Part shown: piece after piece, positions 1 to 23,888 of the stretch | How the letters are laid out: every line of letters begins with the position of its first letter | Numbering within the stretch: the stretch's first letter is position 1 | Assembly: GCA_009176605.1 (NCBI GenBank) | Contig: SEYY01001054.1 | Coordinates: forward strand, 1 to 50,000 | DNA length: 50,000 bases | Direction of reading: 5' to 3' | Source: Armadillidium nasatum | Lineage: Eukaryota; Arthropoda; Malacostraca; Isopoda; Armadillidiidae | The notes under the pieces: model-generated | Database searches by the model: none | What the model was told of the DNA's origin: nothing | The model's input: the letters and a program-made list of their open reading frames with translations, nothing else | Position numbers and translations under genes: made by a program

Positions 1-1965
1 AGAATTAAATGGGTAAGGTTTCTTAAAATTTTTGTAATATTTAATATATTTTCTATATTTGATGTTTCTTTGTATAGCTTGGGTGAACCACTTTTGATTT
101 GTAATTATTTTGATTCTGTTGAAACTATATAAAACAAAATAAATGCATAAATGTGAATGCATTGAATTGAGGCCTAAAGACTATGGTAATAAATAAGAAT
201 GGAACTCCCAATTTTTTTTTTCTACTCAGCCTATGTAGAGGAAATGATTGCAATATATATTTTTTTGGTTTATCAGCAAATGGCAAAGGTTTTTGTAGGA
301 AAAAAAAAAAAATTTAAAATGATTCAAATTTTTATTTGTTTCAGATATGGTGTACAATTTCATCTGCTGCATATTCATTTACCCTATTCAGAGATGTACT
401 TCCCTTTCACTCTTTTTTTTTTTTTTAAATGTGCTAAATCTGATTGGATTCAACATATATATATATATATAAAATATAAAAAAAAAAAAATATATAATAT
501 ATTAATTTCACATATATTACTGATAAGACATTTACTACAGATGCACACGCATATGATATAAATGATCATTAAACAAATGAATAACATTTTAAAATCATTA
601 AATATTAATTGAATTTTTAATTTTTAATATTTTACAAATAATTCAATTTTTAGTATTTCATAAATTATTTTACAATTTTATTTTTAACTCTTCTGAAAGT
701 ATAAAGACAAAATATATTGTATTAAATCTCATTCAAGCATTGAGATGGTTTTGTAAATGAGTTTTGAAAAGAGGTTGAAGGAATTAATATAGAAAGACCA
801 ATTATTGTTACCGTAAAATAAAATAAAAGAAGATAGGTTATTTGGGTTTATGGAAATCTTTTTTTAATGCATGGTAGTTAATTTTTTTTTAAAGATGCTT
901 TTTTATTTCAGAATGTGATTGCTAGCTTTCATTTTAAAAAAAAGTAAATCCGTATAAGACTCGTGGTGTGGTATGTATTTTGAGACTTTACATTATTTTT
1001 GACCAAAGATACTGTATTAGTTTTAAAATTTGTAAAATTTTGGTAATAATTTTAAACTTTTATATTAATCTTAGACTTCTGACTGTTAATTACAAGATGG
1101 TAGTACAGGAAAAAATTTATTCTTATATGTGCTTTAGTATATATAATTCAAACACTATAAATATTTCCTATTTTATATATATATACTAGTACTTCTGTTA
1201 TTAAAGGAAAATCAATCCAAAACCAATTTATATAAAAGAAATTAAAATGAAAAAATAAATCTCTTTAATTTGACCCTACTTTTAATGTATAGTAAATTTT
1301 ATACAGGTTACGAAGTTATTTATATACTTCAAGTGAAATGTATCATATCAGGAATTTTAACTTTAAATAAAATTTTTAAAGTAAATATGCAAAGTATGGT
1401 TGAAGTACTTGATATAAAACAGATTGATGTGAAAGAGGAAAATTATGTGGACATCAAGTTATTGCAGTATATCTTTAAACTGTACTATATATAGTTAGTC
1501 CCACCTTTCTACATTTTCCTTGCAAAAAATAGATAAAAAATGAAAGGAAATAAAAAAAAAACAATTTATAGTACCGAATAATTATGATTGTATATTGAAT
1601 TGAATCTAAATTATAATAATAATATGTATATGCTGTTTTATTAGCAATGTGAATATTTAAATTCAAATTTAATTTTTACTCACCAATGTCCCTAAATGAA
1701 TTACAGCTTCCACTAAATTATCCTGATTCACCATGTAGCTTTAAGTATCTTTGAAAGAATGCTGTGTATGTTTCAATAACTGTAAATTTAACTTTACAAG
1801 TGTTTAAATTCATTATTTGAAAATTATATTGAACTGGAAACTTTCTGTCCTATGTTCTTACCATCATATTCTGATACCTCATTTTGCCAATTTTTTTTAT
1901 TATTATTTATTTATTTTTTTAAAGCAGAATATTATTTTATAATAATAATTCCTTTCTGAATTTCA
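1..1965 (+). other. Upstream region of the left MAF1 copy, no gene seen
   Basis: This is AT-rich sequence with short homopolymers and no convincing coding exon. It mirrors 18560-21900. Position 1058-1065 holds a single TTTTATAT, which is the intact (empty) target site of the element inserted in the right arm. A 5' UTR acceptor may lie at 1965-1966, where a pyrimidine-rich stretch ends in TTTCAG, 55 bases before the MAF1 ATG. No promoter can be identified. Confidence 0.5.
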
Positions 1966-2020
1966 GAAATTTTTGATATATTTTTATTGTTTGTAATTAA
2001 GTACAGAGTGGAAAAAGAAA

Positions 2021-9529
<7,509 letters not shown>

Positions 9530-9781
9530 GTTGGAAAGAAATGCTCCGAGCTTTGATTTTTGCACCTCAGTTTCTTTTTCAAGGCTACATGTTCATCGTT
9601 TACACTTTTTGGTCTTTTCACTCAAATAATTTTGATTGTATTTATTAAGCTTTTAAAAAGTTCTATACAAATTTATTATTATTATTATTTTATTATTATT
9701 ATTATTATTGGACTATTAATTTATATATGTAAGAAACTAATTTCAATCACTCTTTACTCTGTCCTTTAACGTATTAACTTT

Positions 9782-10000
<219 letters not shown>

Positions 10001-10297
10001 ACGCATTTTGTTGTAATTTCACACACAGTACAAATATTAAATAGGTGTGAGAAATCTCATTTTTTTTGTTTTTTTTTCGCCAGCCATAATTTGAACTTAT
10101 GAACACCTATTAAAATATAGTAATTGTGTCGCACGGAATCTCGCGCGACTCGGCTCTTATGGAGGTAAAGAGCGTACTGAGTATTGACTTGGGCTGTTTT
10201 GCCTTTTAATATAAAGGAGTTGGTGATTTCTCTCTTTATTTTATGTTATAGAATAGAAGTGTGTTTATTTTTGTATCTTTTAATTTGTTTAATTATT

Positions 10298-10396
10298 ATT
10301 TTTTTCTTCTTTAGTGTTGTAATTGTAAATAAAGGATAGCTTTTATTTTTAATTCATAGACATAAATAAATTATCAATTTTATTTTTAATTATAAA
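10298..10396. other. Palindrome spacer
   Basis: This stretch of about 99 bp separates the arms: 10216-10297 is the reverse complement of about 10397-10478, and I see no pairing between them. It contains AATAAA on the + strand at 10328-10333 and TTTATT motifs (AATAAA on the - strand), so either convergent MAF1 transcript could in principle be polyadenylated here. AT-rich DNA carries such motifs by chance. Confidence 0.7.
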
Positions 10397-10704
10397 GATA
10401 ATTAAACAAATTAAAAGATACAAAAATAAACACACTTCTATTCTATAACATAAAATAAAGAGAGAAATCACCAACTCCTTTATATTAAAAGGCAAAACAG
10501 CCCAAGTCAGTACTCAGTACGCTCTTTACCTCCATCAGGGCCGAGTCGCGCGAGATTCCGTGCGACACAATTACTATATTTTAATAGGTGTTCATAAGTT
10601 CAAATTATGGCTGGCGAAAAAAAAAAAAAAAAAAAATGAGATTTCTCACACCTATTTAATATTTGTACTGTGTGTGAAATTACAACAAAATGCGTATTAC
10701 AAAT

Positions 10705-10915
<211 letters not shown>

Positions 10916-10981
10916 AATATGTTAAAGGACAGAGTAAAGAGTGATTGAAATTAGTTTCTTACATATATAAATTAATAGTCC

Positions 10982-11013
<32 letters not shown>

Positions 11014-11410
11014 TAATAATAAATTTGTATAGAACTTTTTAAAAGCTTAATAAATACAATCAAAATTATTTGAGTGAAAAGACCAAAAAGTGTAAACGAT
11101 GAACAAGTTGCCTTGAAAAAGAAACTGAGGTGCAAAAAATCAAAGCTCGGAGCATTTCTTTCCAACCTAATCATCAAAGTAAGGAGTCCAGCTACATTGT
11201 GAAGAATCAGTCAGGGAGCTCACGGCTCGACATGTGAAAAACACAATTCGTTTCAAACGGACGTTGTAGAAGAAGTAGTAGAAGGACCACAAACAACCAT
11301 CCTCGAAGTAAGGATCTGATGGAGGATCTAAATATTTTAACAAATCTAAAGGTATTAGAAGAGTTATAAAAAGGATTAACAATAAATGTATATTACTCAA
11401 CAAATTTAAT

Positions 11411-11590
11411 TTATACCCATTAATAAAATATTTTTAGACCAAAATGATGAGTTCTTATCAACTATAACAAAATTTATACCCATTAATAAAATATTTTTAG
11501 ACCAAAATGATGAGTTCTTATGATCAATAACACAAAATTTATACTCATTAATAAAATATTTTTAGACCAAAATGATGAGATCTTATCAAC
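11411..11590. repeat. Minisatellite, three units of about 61-66 bp (right)
   Basis: Mirror of 9044-9288 with one unit fewer, read on the - strand upstream of exon 5 of the disabled copy. Confidence 0.92.
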
Positions 11591-13463
11591 TATTTACACA
11601 AAATTTTATTCATAACGCAAGGGAAGACGTGAGGAGATAGGTATTCCAGATTGGTTCATTTTGGTATCTACTTTTTTTTCAGACATATATATGATCTGTG
11701 AAATTCCTCATTTCAAGAAATCCACTGAAAGCCCGTCGTCAGAACTAAATGAGGGTGAATGTATGTATTTTTTCTGCCTTCGCCTACATAAGGGTTTCAC
11801 CAATCTTGAAAATACCCATGAGGATGGTATTCTCTACAGGATAATATTTTCAAACATGAATAAAAATTGCCAGCAGGATAGCACTAGAACATATAGAGTT
11901 TAAGGATGGGGTCCAACATACCTTCAAACTTCAGTGTTCAATAATTTGTCCATTTAGTGACTCACCAATACACAAGGTTATCTAGGTAGCTTACTTTCGA
12001 CTTTTCAGGAGGAGGGTTTACAGTCATGTTTAATACGCACTCTTGCATATATTCTATCACATATTCAGATAGTACACTTACACACTACTTTAATTTATAT
12101 ATATCTGAGTCGCAACCAAAGTTTTCTTAATTCCCACCTACATTCATTATTATTTGGGAGTTAGAGACTTCCGATGGCGTGGTTGGCTAATAAACTATTA
12201 TCATGCTCCAAAGAACAATCATAATCTTTCCTAATTAATATTTATATCAACCGATATATCTTTCCTAGTTTTCTCTTTCTGACAATAGTTTTCACCTCCT
12301 GCTTTTTAGTTGACACCCTTTTCCCTCTTACTGTATCTATCTTTAATTTTTATTTAAAGGCAGAAGCTGTGCGTGCGTGCCCAACAACAGTGGGTTTTCT
12401 CGTATTACTGATTTAAAGTTTTCTGAATTTTCGGGAACAAAAATTGACTAGTTTTAAAAAGTCAAATAGAGCAAACCTAATCTCATACTACTGACTAAAT
12501 TCAATTGAAAAAACAATAATATAAAAAAAAAAATAAATATAAAATCAAATATTAAAAAAATCTGACCTGGATTATAACTGTATATCTCGCTCTCTTGAAG
12601 ACATATCACATCATCAATTTTTGCCCACAACTTTGCAAGAGAAGAGTTTAAGTCTGATAAATCTGATTTCTTGGAAATAGTTAGCCGACGTTCAATGCTT
12701 CTAATCACCCACTGAGATAAAGGAAGAAAAACTCAATCATAAATCTCATAACAGGAAAAATATAAACGATTTTCATTGACTTTAAAACTATTATAAAAAA
12801 GAATGGCTAATTATCGTGATAATAAATAAGCTATTTAAATGTTAAAATAGCCAAAATTTAGATTAGAGAAGAAAATAGAGATGAATCTGACACCAGTTCG
12901 TGGTACTCAAAGAAACAGCATAGCTGCATAGAAAGAGATTCAATATAAGTTAATATAATAAAGTGGTATGTCAAAGTGTAATTACTAAGATTATAAACAA
13001 AAATGATATTATTAATGCAAAGACTGAACAAAAGCTACTTACAAATCAAAAAAAAAAAATTTTTAATACAAAATAAGAGATAAAAAACCCAGAGAATCCT
13101 TTTATCTATATTGTTTCCCCAATATCTTTAAAATACTTGAAACTGAAATTTATTGATACATAAAGTTAAGAAGTTAACAAATTTGCATCACCAACCTCCA
13201 AAGAGGGTTCCATGGAAAATTCTTGAGGAGCAGTATTACTGAAATCATAATCCGGATAGAAGGAAGCATTAAGCGTAGAAATAAGGTAAAAAAGGGTCTT
13301 TCTGCTCACTTTGTGGCCAAAAGAACTCAACATCTTTGAAGAATCGACGCTCGAAGGAATCGATGACGATGATGATGCCGACTGGGATGTTGCAGGCACT
13401 GATTCACTTACATTATTACAACCAATCCTAATTCGTACAACTCAAAAATATTTACCGAACAAA

Positions 13464-15134
<1,671 letters not shown>

Positions 15135-15906
15135 TTCATTTCCCATTGAATTAGTAATTTTTTTTTTTTTTAAGTTATCACCATCACTCACGGGCAGAGC
15201 CCTATTCGAGGAGTGTGGTTCTTAGCCAGGGAAATTGAGTTATATGTTATTTCTGACCAAGATGATAAGTTACACAGATTATTTGGGTTTTTGGATAGGG
15301 AAACCCTGCTCCGGTACAGCCCAATCAAAGTTTATTTTTGACCACCGGTGGGAGTGGTTTCGAATCCTTGATAGGCGAACTCTTCTGTAGGAGCAATTTA
15401 GAGAGAATGTGATATTGTATGTGTTGAAATAGCGTGGAATGTTGTAAGTGTTGGCTATGTTTTTAAGCGATATGTGAGTATTGAGATTAGCGTAATAATA
15501 CACCTTGCCGTAAACTGTAATTAATTAAATTAACTACAGAAAATCCCCTACAAACGACAATTTTTTATGTCCGTTCAGTTAACCGGATCGGAGGTTCGAA
15601 CCTAGTTTTGTATACTTTGCAGTACACACGCGAGAGCGAGGGACGAACCTCGTTCCCTTAAGAGAGAGAAAAACTGACTTCAAAATACCTCATGTTTGAT
15701 CAATAATCAAAAATTGAACTATTTTATTTAACACAATATAATTACAATTGAAGTTAAATCAAAGCATTTTATTTTCATTAAAAAAAAATAAAATTTAAAT
15801 TGACAAAGAGAAATAAAAATGAATGTTTCTTAACAACAATTAACAAATAAAATAAATACAATAGGGTAAATAAATAATCAAACCAATAGAGAAATAAAAG
15901 GTCCCT

Positions 15907-16015
<109 letters not shown>

Positions 16016-16512
16016 CGTTTTTTATACACGGAAAACACTGCTAAGAAGAAAAAAAAAGGATAAGAAGGATTAATATTTTCAATAAATAATTCACAGAAAA
16101 AATTCTTCATAAAAATTTTGAGTTTCTTTGAAATGGTGACATATACAGAATCACAATTATGAAACACAAATATTAGGATTTGTTGTCAAGTCAAGTTCGA
16201 AATTTAGGTCCTTGTATTAATATGTAAATCTTAAGTCAGATATAATATCTGAAACAGCGTCTTAAAATGCTCAATCCTAAGTTTCTGCAAATAAAGAAAA
16301 TTATTGCGGGGTTGTGTTTGCCGCGTTTTCCTCATCTCTTGACCTTACCACCATGGTTGAACCTGCCAGAAGGTCAACAATATTGTACTTAGAATAAAAA
16401 ATAATTTTACCTGCCAGAATGACAAAAGAGCACACAAGTTTTAACTCATTTTTATCAATGCAATTGTATAATTAATCTTTAATCACTATTTGTTTTCAGT
16501 AAATATTTCTTC

Positions 16513-16662
<150 letters not shown>

Positions 16663-17830
16663 CAAAGACGACTTCGAGCCAGAAGTAAAGAACAAAATAT
16701 AACTCGAGACCAAAAAATGATCCATAAAAGAAATTAAGTATTCATAACAAGAAGTAAAATCTGAAGGAAATATTAGAACTTGAAACTTTACTTAAAATAA
16801 GGAAACAAATGAAACATACTAGTTTTAAGTACATAGGAATCAAATCACATTCTCCAATGCTTCACTTCCTGAAAATAGTTGTAAATAACATGCAATACTA
16901 TTGGTGGAAAGAAGTTTGAGGTTATTAAAGAAATTAAGCAATGAAGTTAAATGTAACAAATTCAAATGAAATCTTTAAAATTATTCTTTTACAGGAAATG
17001 GAAAGGTCTACATGACTGCAAACAATGCATACGATAGCTAAAGTATGTCTACACCATATACTTAGAAGTACTTTAGTTTTAAATACTTATATGGTGATAA
17101 CTGCTTCAGAGTTGTGTATGTCAATGCGACTAGAGCATTTCTTATTAAGAACAGTCGATGCAAGAAACTATATCAATGCAATTTTCATCTTTAAAACTTC
17201 AATGCCAATCTTTTTAATAAGTAAAAATGCGACAAAACCTATATTATTATTACAAAAGTTTTCCCCTCTCACTTGACGACGACGAAAAAAAAAAAAAAAA
17301 GTAAAGGACTGCAACTGTCAAAATAGTTTCTCAAACTCACAAACCTTGCTTGTCTGTGGAAGCATAAATCATCGGCAAATTCAGATAAAGTCTGAGGAGG
17401 AGAGAGAACTTCCATGTCATTAACCCCTGGTACAACATCGCTATTAAATCTCTTATACTGTGCTTTTTCTTCTCCAATCATTTTGCAGGAGTAGCTTTCA
17501 AGTCTGAAATAAAATATTTTAATATAAAAAAAGAGCAAAAATTTATATGTTTAAATTTAGTTCAGTATTGAGATTAGATCATCTACTATATAGAGAAAAT
17601 ATATAAGACTGTATGAGGTATTTAAATGAATGTAAGCAGCTAGATCAAAATGAAAAAACAAACAAACTAGAAATTGATTTCTAGAAGATAAAAATATAAA
17701 CGAAGAAAGAAAGATGAAGATAATAAAAATATTATTGTATTGATAAAGCTTTCCCGAACTGCCATGCCTTTGGTCTTGCTTACAGTTCATCAAGCTTCAC
17801 ACTCTTAACAAACCTAACGTCTATGATAAA

Positions 17831-17985
<155 letters not shown>

Positions 17986-18006
17986 CCACGATAAATAAGT
18001 AGGAAA

Positions 18007-18214
18007 ACACAGAACACTTAAGGACAAAGAAGGCTTTCCTCCTCTGAGGTTGAATCACTGCATGTTGCGACTCAGAACAAAAGCTTGACACTTTACCGTT
18101 GAGCTCTCCTCAATGGTAAAGTGTCCAGTTTTTATGGTCCTCAGTCACAGCATGTGGTAGTTCGACCCCAGAGGAGGATAGCCTTCTTTGTCTTTCCGTA
18201 AGTGTTCTGTTTTC
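18007..18214. repeat. Head-to-head pair of tRNA-derived SINEs (right arm)
   Basis: Mirror copy of the pair at 2295-2500, with the same two inverted halves, in intron 1 of the disabled MAF1 copy. Its presence in both arms dates it before the inverted duplication. Confidence 0.6.
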
Positions 18215-18329
18215 ATAGCTTAAAACTATTATTATAGGCATATATATTTTTTATTATGATTTTTATCACTGCACAGGTAGAGAGAGATAGAAAAAAAGTT
18301 TTAAAAAATGCAAGTTTAATATTAATATG

Positions 18330-18333
<4 letters not shown>

Positions 18334-18403
<70 letters not shown>
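18334..18403. repeat. (ATT)n microsatellite in MAF1 intron 1, right arm
   Basis: About 70 bp of AAT on the + strand, the mirror of the tract at 2137-2174. Confidence 0.9.
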
Positions 18404-18404
<1 letters not shown>

Positions 18405-19389
18405 CTTATTACAAATATTAAAATTTAATTTACCTTCCTATCAACAGTATCAAAACTTCAAGACTTGTTAAGTGCATCAAATGCTGTTGACTCCAACAAC
18501 AGCTTCATTTTCTTTTTCCACTCTGTACTTAATTACAAACAATAAAAATATATCAAAAATTTCTGAAATTCAGAAAGGAATTATTATAAAATAATATTCT
18601 GCTTTAAAAAAATAAATAAATAATAAAAAAAAATTAGCAAAATAAGGTATCAGAATATGATGGAAAAACATAGAACAGAAAGTTTCCAGTTCAATATAAT
18701 TTTCAAATAATGAATTTAAACACCTGTAAAGTTAAATTTACAATTCATGAATCATTTACAGCATTCTTTCAAAGACATTTAAAGCTACATGGTTAATCAG
18801 GATAATTTAGTGGAAGCTGTAGTTCATTTAGGGACATTGGTGAGTAAAAATTTAAATTTGAATTTAAATATTTACATTGCTAATAAAACAACATATACAT
18901 ATTATTATTATAATTTAAACATTAGATTCAATTCAATATACAATCATAATTATATCGGTACTATAAATTGTTTAGTGTCAATGTTTTTTTTATTTCCTTT
19001 CATTTTTTATCTATTTTTTTGCAAGGAAAATGTAGAAAGGTGGGACTAACTATATATAGTACAGTTTAAAGATGTACTGCAATAACTTGATGTCCACATA
19101 ATTTTCCTCTTTCACCATCAATCTGTTTTATATCAAGTACTTCAACCATACTTTGCATATTTACTTTAAAAATTTTATTTAAAGTTAAAATTCCTGATAT
19201 GATACATTTCACTTAAAGTATATAAATAACTTCATAACCTGTATAAAATTTACTATACATTAAAAGTAGGGTCAAATTAAAGAGATTTATTTTTTCATTT
19301 TAATTTCTTTTATATAAATTGGTTTTGGATTGATTTTCCTTTAATAACAGAAGTACTATATATATTAAAATAGGAAATATTTAGTGTTT

Positions 19390-19598
19390 GAATTATATAT
19401 ACTAAAGCACATATAAGAATAAATTTTTTCCTGTACTACCATCTTGTAATTAACAGTCAAAAGTCTAAGATTAATATAAAAGGGTTGGTGATTTTTTTGA
19501 TTTTTTTGAATTATATATACTAAAGCACATATAAGAATAAATTTTTTCTGTACTACCATCTTGTAATTAACAGTCAAAAGTCTAAGATTAATATAAAA
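19390..19598. repeat. 118-bp tandem duplication next to the hAT-like element
   Basis: The unit starting GAATTATATATACTAAAGCA at 19390 recurs at 19508. The first copy ends with GGGTTGGTGATTTTTTTGAT, which is the left terminus of the element lacking its first two bases (CA). The duplication therefore copied target sequence plus the element's tip, after the insertion. Confidence 0.88.
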
Positions 19599-20144
19599 CA
19601 GGGTTGGTGATTTTTTGATTTTTTAAAAAAATCAAAAAAATCAAAAAATCAATGATTTTTTTGATTTGATTTTTTTAAAAAATAATAAAACTGTTTTTTT
19701 TTATTTGTTTTATTTTGTCATATTTTTTGATACATAATGATATAACAGATATATTAGTTCCTTCTTACTGTGTTAAAAAACTTTAAAGTAGTTTATATAT
19801 TAGAAATATAACTTCCTTAATATTTGGTTCAAGATTTCATATAGGGTAATACAAGAATTTGATCTTCATTAATATAATTTATCCAATATAGAACTGTTAG
19901 AGTTTAGAATTCCTAATATATATTCAATCAAATCTTCAACAAAATTTTATTGAGCTTTAATCTAATGCAATTTGAGGTTATAGACAAAAGAGAAAACAGA
20001 AAAGACAATTCCTTTTAATTTTAAACCATTTAAATTTTTATACAACATTATAAGAAAATATTCCTCTATATAAATTATAAAAGAAAGAAAATTTAAGCAC
20101 TTTTGATGCATAATCATTAATCCATAAATTAAATACATAACTTG

Positions 20145-20237
<93 letters not shown>

Positions 20238-20799
20238 AGTTATGTATTTAATTTATGGATTAATGATTATGCATCAAAAGTGCTTAAATTTTCTTTCTTT
20301 TATAATTTATATAGAGGAATATTGTTTTCTTATAATGTTGTATAAAAATTTAAATGGTTTAAAATTAAAAGGAATTGTCTTTTCTGTTTTCTCTTTTGTC
20401 TATAACCTCAAATTGCATTAGATTAAAGCTCAATAAAATTTTGTTGAAGATTTGATTGAATATATATATTAGGAATTCTAAACTCTAACAGTTCTATATT
20501 GGATAAATTATATTAATGAAGATCAGATTCTTGTATTACCATATATGAAATCTTGAACCAAATATTAAGGAAGTTATATTTCTAATATATAAACTACTTT
20601 AAAGTTTTTTAACACAGTACGAAGGAACTAATATATCTGTTATATCATTATGTATCAAAAAATATGACAAAATAAAACAAATAAAAAAAAAAAAGTTTTA
20701 TTATTTTTTAAAAAAATCAAAAAAATCATGTTTTCATAAAAAAATCAATTGATTTAATCAACTGATTAAATCAATTTGATTTAATCAATGCCAACCCTG
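19599..20799. mobile_element. Foldback hAT-like non-autonomous element with 8-bp TSD
   Basis: The element begins CAGGGTTGG and ends CCAACCCTG, and is flanked on both sides by ATATAAAA (19591-19598 and 20800-20807). An 8-bp duplication is the signature of hAT transposons. Apart from the tips, its two halves (about 19670-20146 and 20235-20710) are inverted copies of each other around a (TA)n core, so the element is itself a palindrome. It has no transposase gene. The left arm at 1058-1065 has the uninterrupted single target, so insertion followed the arm duplication or occurred on a different haplotype. Confidence 0.9.
20147..20234. repeat. (TA)n core of the foldback element
   Basis: About 88 bp of TA at the exact centre of the 1201-bp element. 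Confidence 0.97.
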
Positions 20800-21361
20800 A
20801 TATAAAAGTTTAAAATTATACCAAAATTTTACAAATTTTAAAACTAATACAATATCTTTGGTCAAAAATAATGTAAAGTCTCAAAATACATACCACACCA
20901 CGAGTCATATACGGATTTACTTTTTTTTAAAATGAAAGCTAGCAATCACATTCTGAAATAAAAAAGCATCTTTAAAAAAAAATTAACTACCATGCAATTA
21001 AAAAAAGATTTCCATAAACCCAAATAACCTATCTTCTTTTATTTTATTTTACGGTAACAATAATTGGTCTTTCTATATTAATTCCTTCAACCTCTTTTCA
21101 AAACTCATTTACAAAACCATCTCAATGCTTGAATGAGATTTAATTCAATATATTTTGTCTTTATACTTTCAGAAGTTAAAAATAAAAATTGTAAAATAAT
21201 TTATGAAATACTAAAAATTGAATTATTTGTAAAATATTAAAAATTAAAAATTCAATTAATATTTAATGATTTTAAAATGTTATTCATTTGTTTAATGATC
21301 ATTTATATCATATGCGTGTGCATCTGTAGTAAATGTCTTATCAGTAATATACGTGAAATTA

Positions 21362-21430
<69 letters not shown>
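21362..21430. repeat. (TA)n array, right-arm end
   Basis: About 69 bp of TA. The left-arm counterpart near 455-471 has only about 16 bases of TA. Confidence 0.95.
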
Positions 21431-21433
<3 letters not shown>

Positions 21434-21454
21434 TAATAATTTTTATTTTTTTTA

Positions 21455-21492
<38 letters not shown>

Positions 21493-21900
21493 GTGAAAAG
21501 GAAGTACATCTCTGAATAGGGTAAATGAATATGCAGCAGATGAAATTGTACACCATATCTGAAACAAATAAAAATTTGAATCATTTAAAATTTTTTTTTT
21601 TTCCTACAAAAACCTTTGCCATTTGCTGATAAACCAAAAAAATATATATTGCAATCATTTCCTCTACATAGGCTGAGTAGAAAAAAAAATTGGGAGTTCC
21701 ATTCTTATTTATTACCATAGTCTTTAGGCCTCAATTCAATGCATTCACATTTATGCATTTATTTTGTTTTATATAGTTTCAACAAAATCAAAATAATTAC
21801 AAATCAAAAGTGGTTCACCCAAGCTATACAAAGAAACATCAAATATAGAAAATATATTAAATATTACAAAAATTTTAAGAAACCTTACCCATTTAATTCT

Positions 21901-22338
21901 CAAACATTCACTAATAGCTTAAATTTATATAAAAACTATTAAAGCCTAAAAAACTAGGCCCAGAAAGAAAATTGACATCAAACTGATTTTTGTTGAGTTT
22001 TAAAACTTAAAATACAGTTAATGAATCAGTGCCCAAGGTCATTTGCTGATATTTTGCCAAATCTGTCCTTTCAAGGTTTTTTTTTTTTTTTTTTTTTTGA
22101 CTGCTTGACACTTGAGCAGAATTACAATTTGATATTACCAATAAAACGTAAAAGCTTTATCCTTTCATTTTTTTAAAATGTATGATCACAACTAAAAACC
22201 ATAAATTTATAACAATTATATTGATATATATTTATTAATAATAATAATAATAAAAATAGTATAATAATAGTAAATTACAGGGCAATAAAACATATCTTCT
22301 TCCTTCCGTAAAAGAAACGTACCCAAATCCTTTGATTT
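21901..22338. other. First sequence beyond the visible right arm, no gene seen
   Basis: AT-rich sequence with a T run at about 22078-22098. Whether it still belongs to the palindrome cannot be told, because the mirrored bases lie outside the window. Confidence 0.5.
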
Positions 22339-22447
22339 AAAAACTAGCCGTCATCTTTGAGTCAAAATTTCCGCTTATCTTCAAGTCCCGCGCAAACTTA
22401 GCCGAAAAACACCGTTCTTTGAGGCAATTTCGCGGGCGCTAAATGGC

Positions 22448-22461
22448 TTTTGGCGCGAAAA
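22448..22461. promoter_or_regulatory. E2F-like site
   Basis: TTTTGGCGCGAAAA fits the palindromic E2F consensus TTTSGCGCSAAA, and a second partial match, TTTCGCGGGCGC, lies at about 22428-22439. CACGTG (an E-box) is at 22581-22586. They stand out in AT-rich DNA but lie inside the TIR element, so host function is only a possibility. Confidence 0.35.
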
Positions 22462-22754
22462 GTAATAATAATAATCTTCAAGCTAAGCCGAATCTTTAAG
22501 ATTGGTGAAGACATGACTAAGAAACATAGTTTAACTACATTATAGTTTTAAAGTCTATGCTAAGAAACATCTTAGCAAATCACGTGACTTTTGTAAACAA
22601 AATTCACTTGCTGCGTGTTATTTTTATGGAAGATTATTTTGATTATTATAACATTGATGTCTTTTGTTTCGTAAAAATTGGGAACATTTTATGTTCTTGA
22701 TTTTTCTCTTTATTCTTTCTTCCCCCTCCCCCCCTTATTTCCTTATTTTAATTT

Positions 22755-23030
<276 letters not shown>

Positions 23031-23139
23031 ATTAAATTAAAATAACCAATGACTAATCTTTAAAATCAATTTTATTATGAAAAAGTAGTAAGTCCATATA
23101 TGGGCCTTCAAAGGCAGGGTAATTTTATTCTTTCATTGT

Positions 23140-23140
<1 letters not shown>

Positions 23141-23205
<65 letters not shown>
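23141..23205. repeat. (CA)n microsatellite
   Basis: 65 bp of AC repeats, the only long non-TA dinucleotide array in the window. Confidence 0.97.
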
Positions 23206-23209
<4 letters not shown>

Positions 23210-23377
23210 TAGGTCCTCAGTATGTCAAATATTCAAATATATATTTGAATATATTTAATTTATATATATTAAACTAAAACAACAAATGATCATCATATTC
23301 TAGCATCTTTAAAATCAATTTTATTATTAAAAAGTAGTAAATCCATATATATGAATCAAAGGCAGGGTAATTTTATA

Positions 23378-23492
<115 letters not shown>

Positions 23493-23499
23493 TTATGTC

Positions 23500-23888
<389 letters not shown>

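Larger units (their letters stand above)
18509..21900. other. Upstream region of the disabled MAF1 copy, right arm end
   Basis: Mirror of 1-2020 except for the inserted foldback element and a 118-bp tandem duplication. No exon or promoter is recognised. A longer (TA)n at 21362-21430 and a poly-A run follow where the left arm has only a short TA/A stretch near 450-490. Confidence 0.6.
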
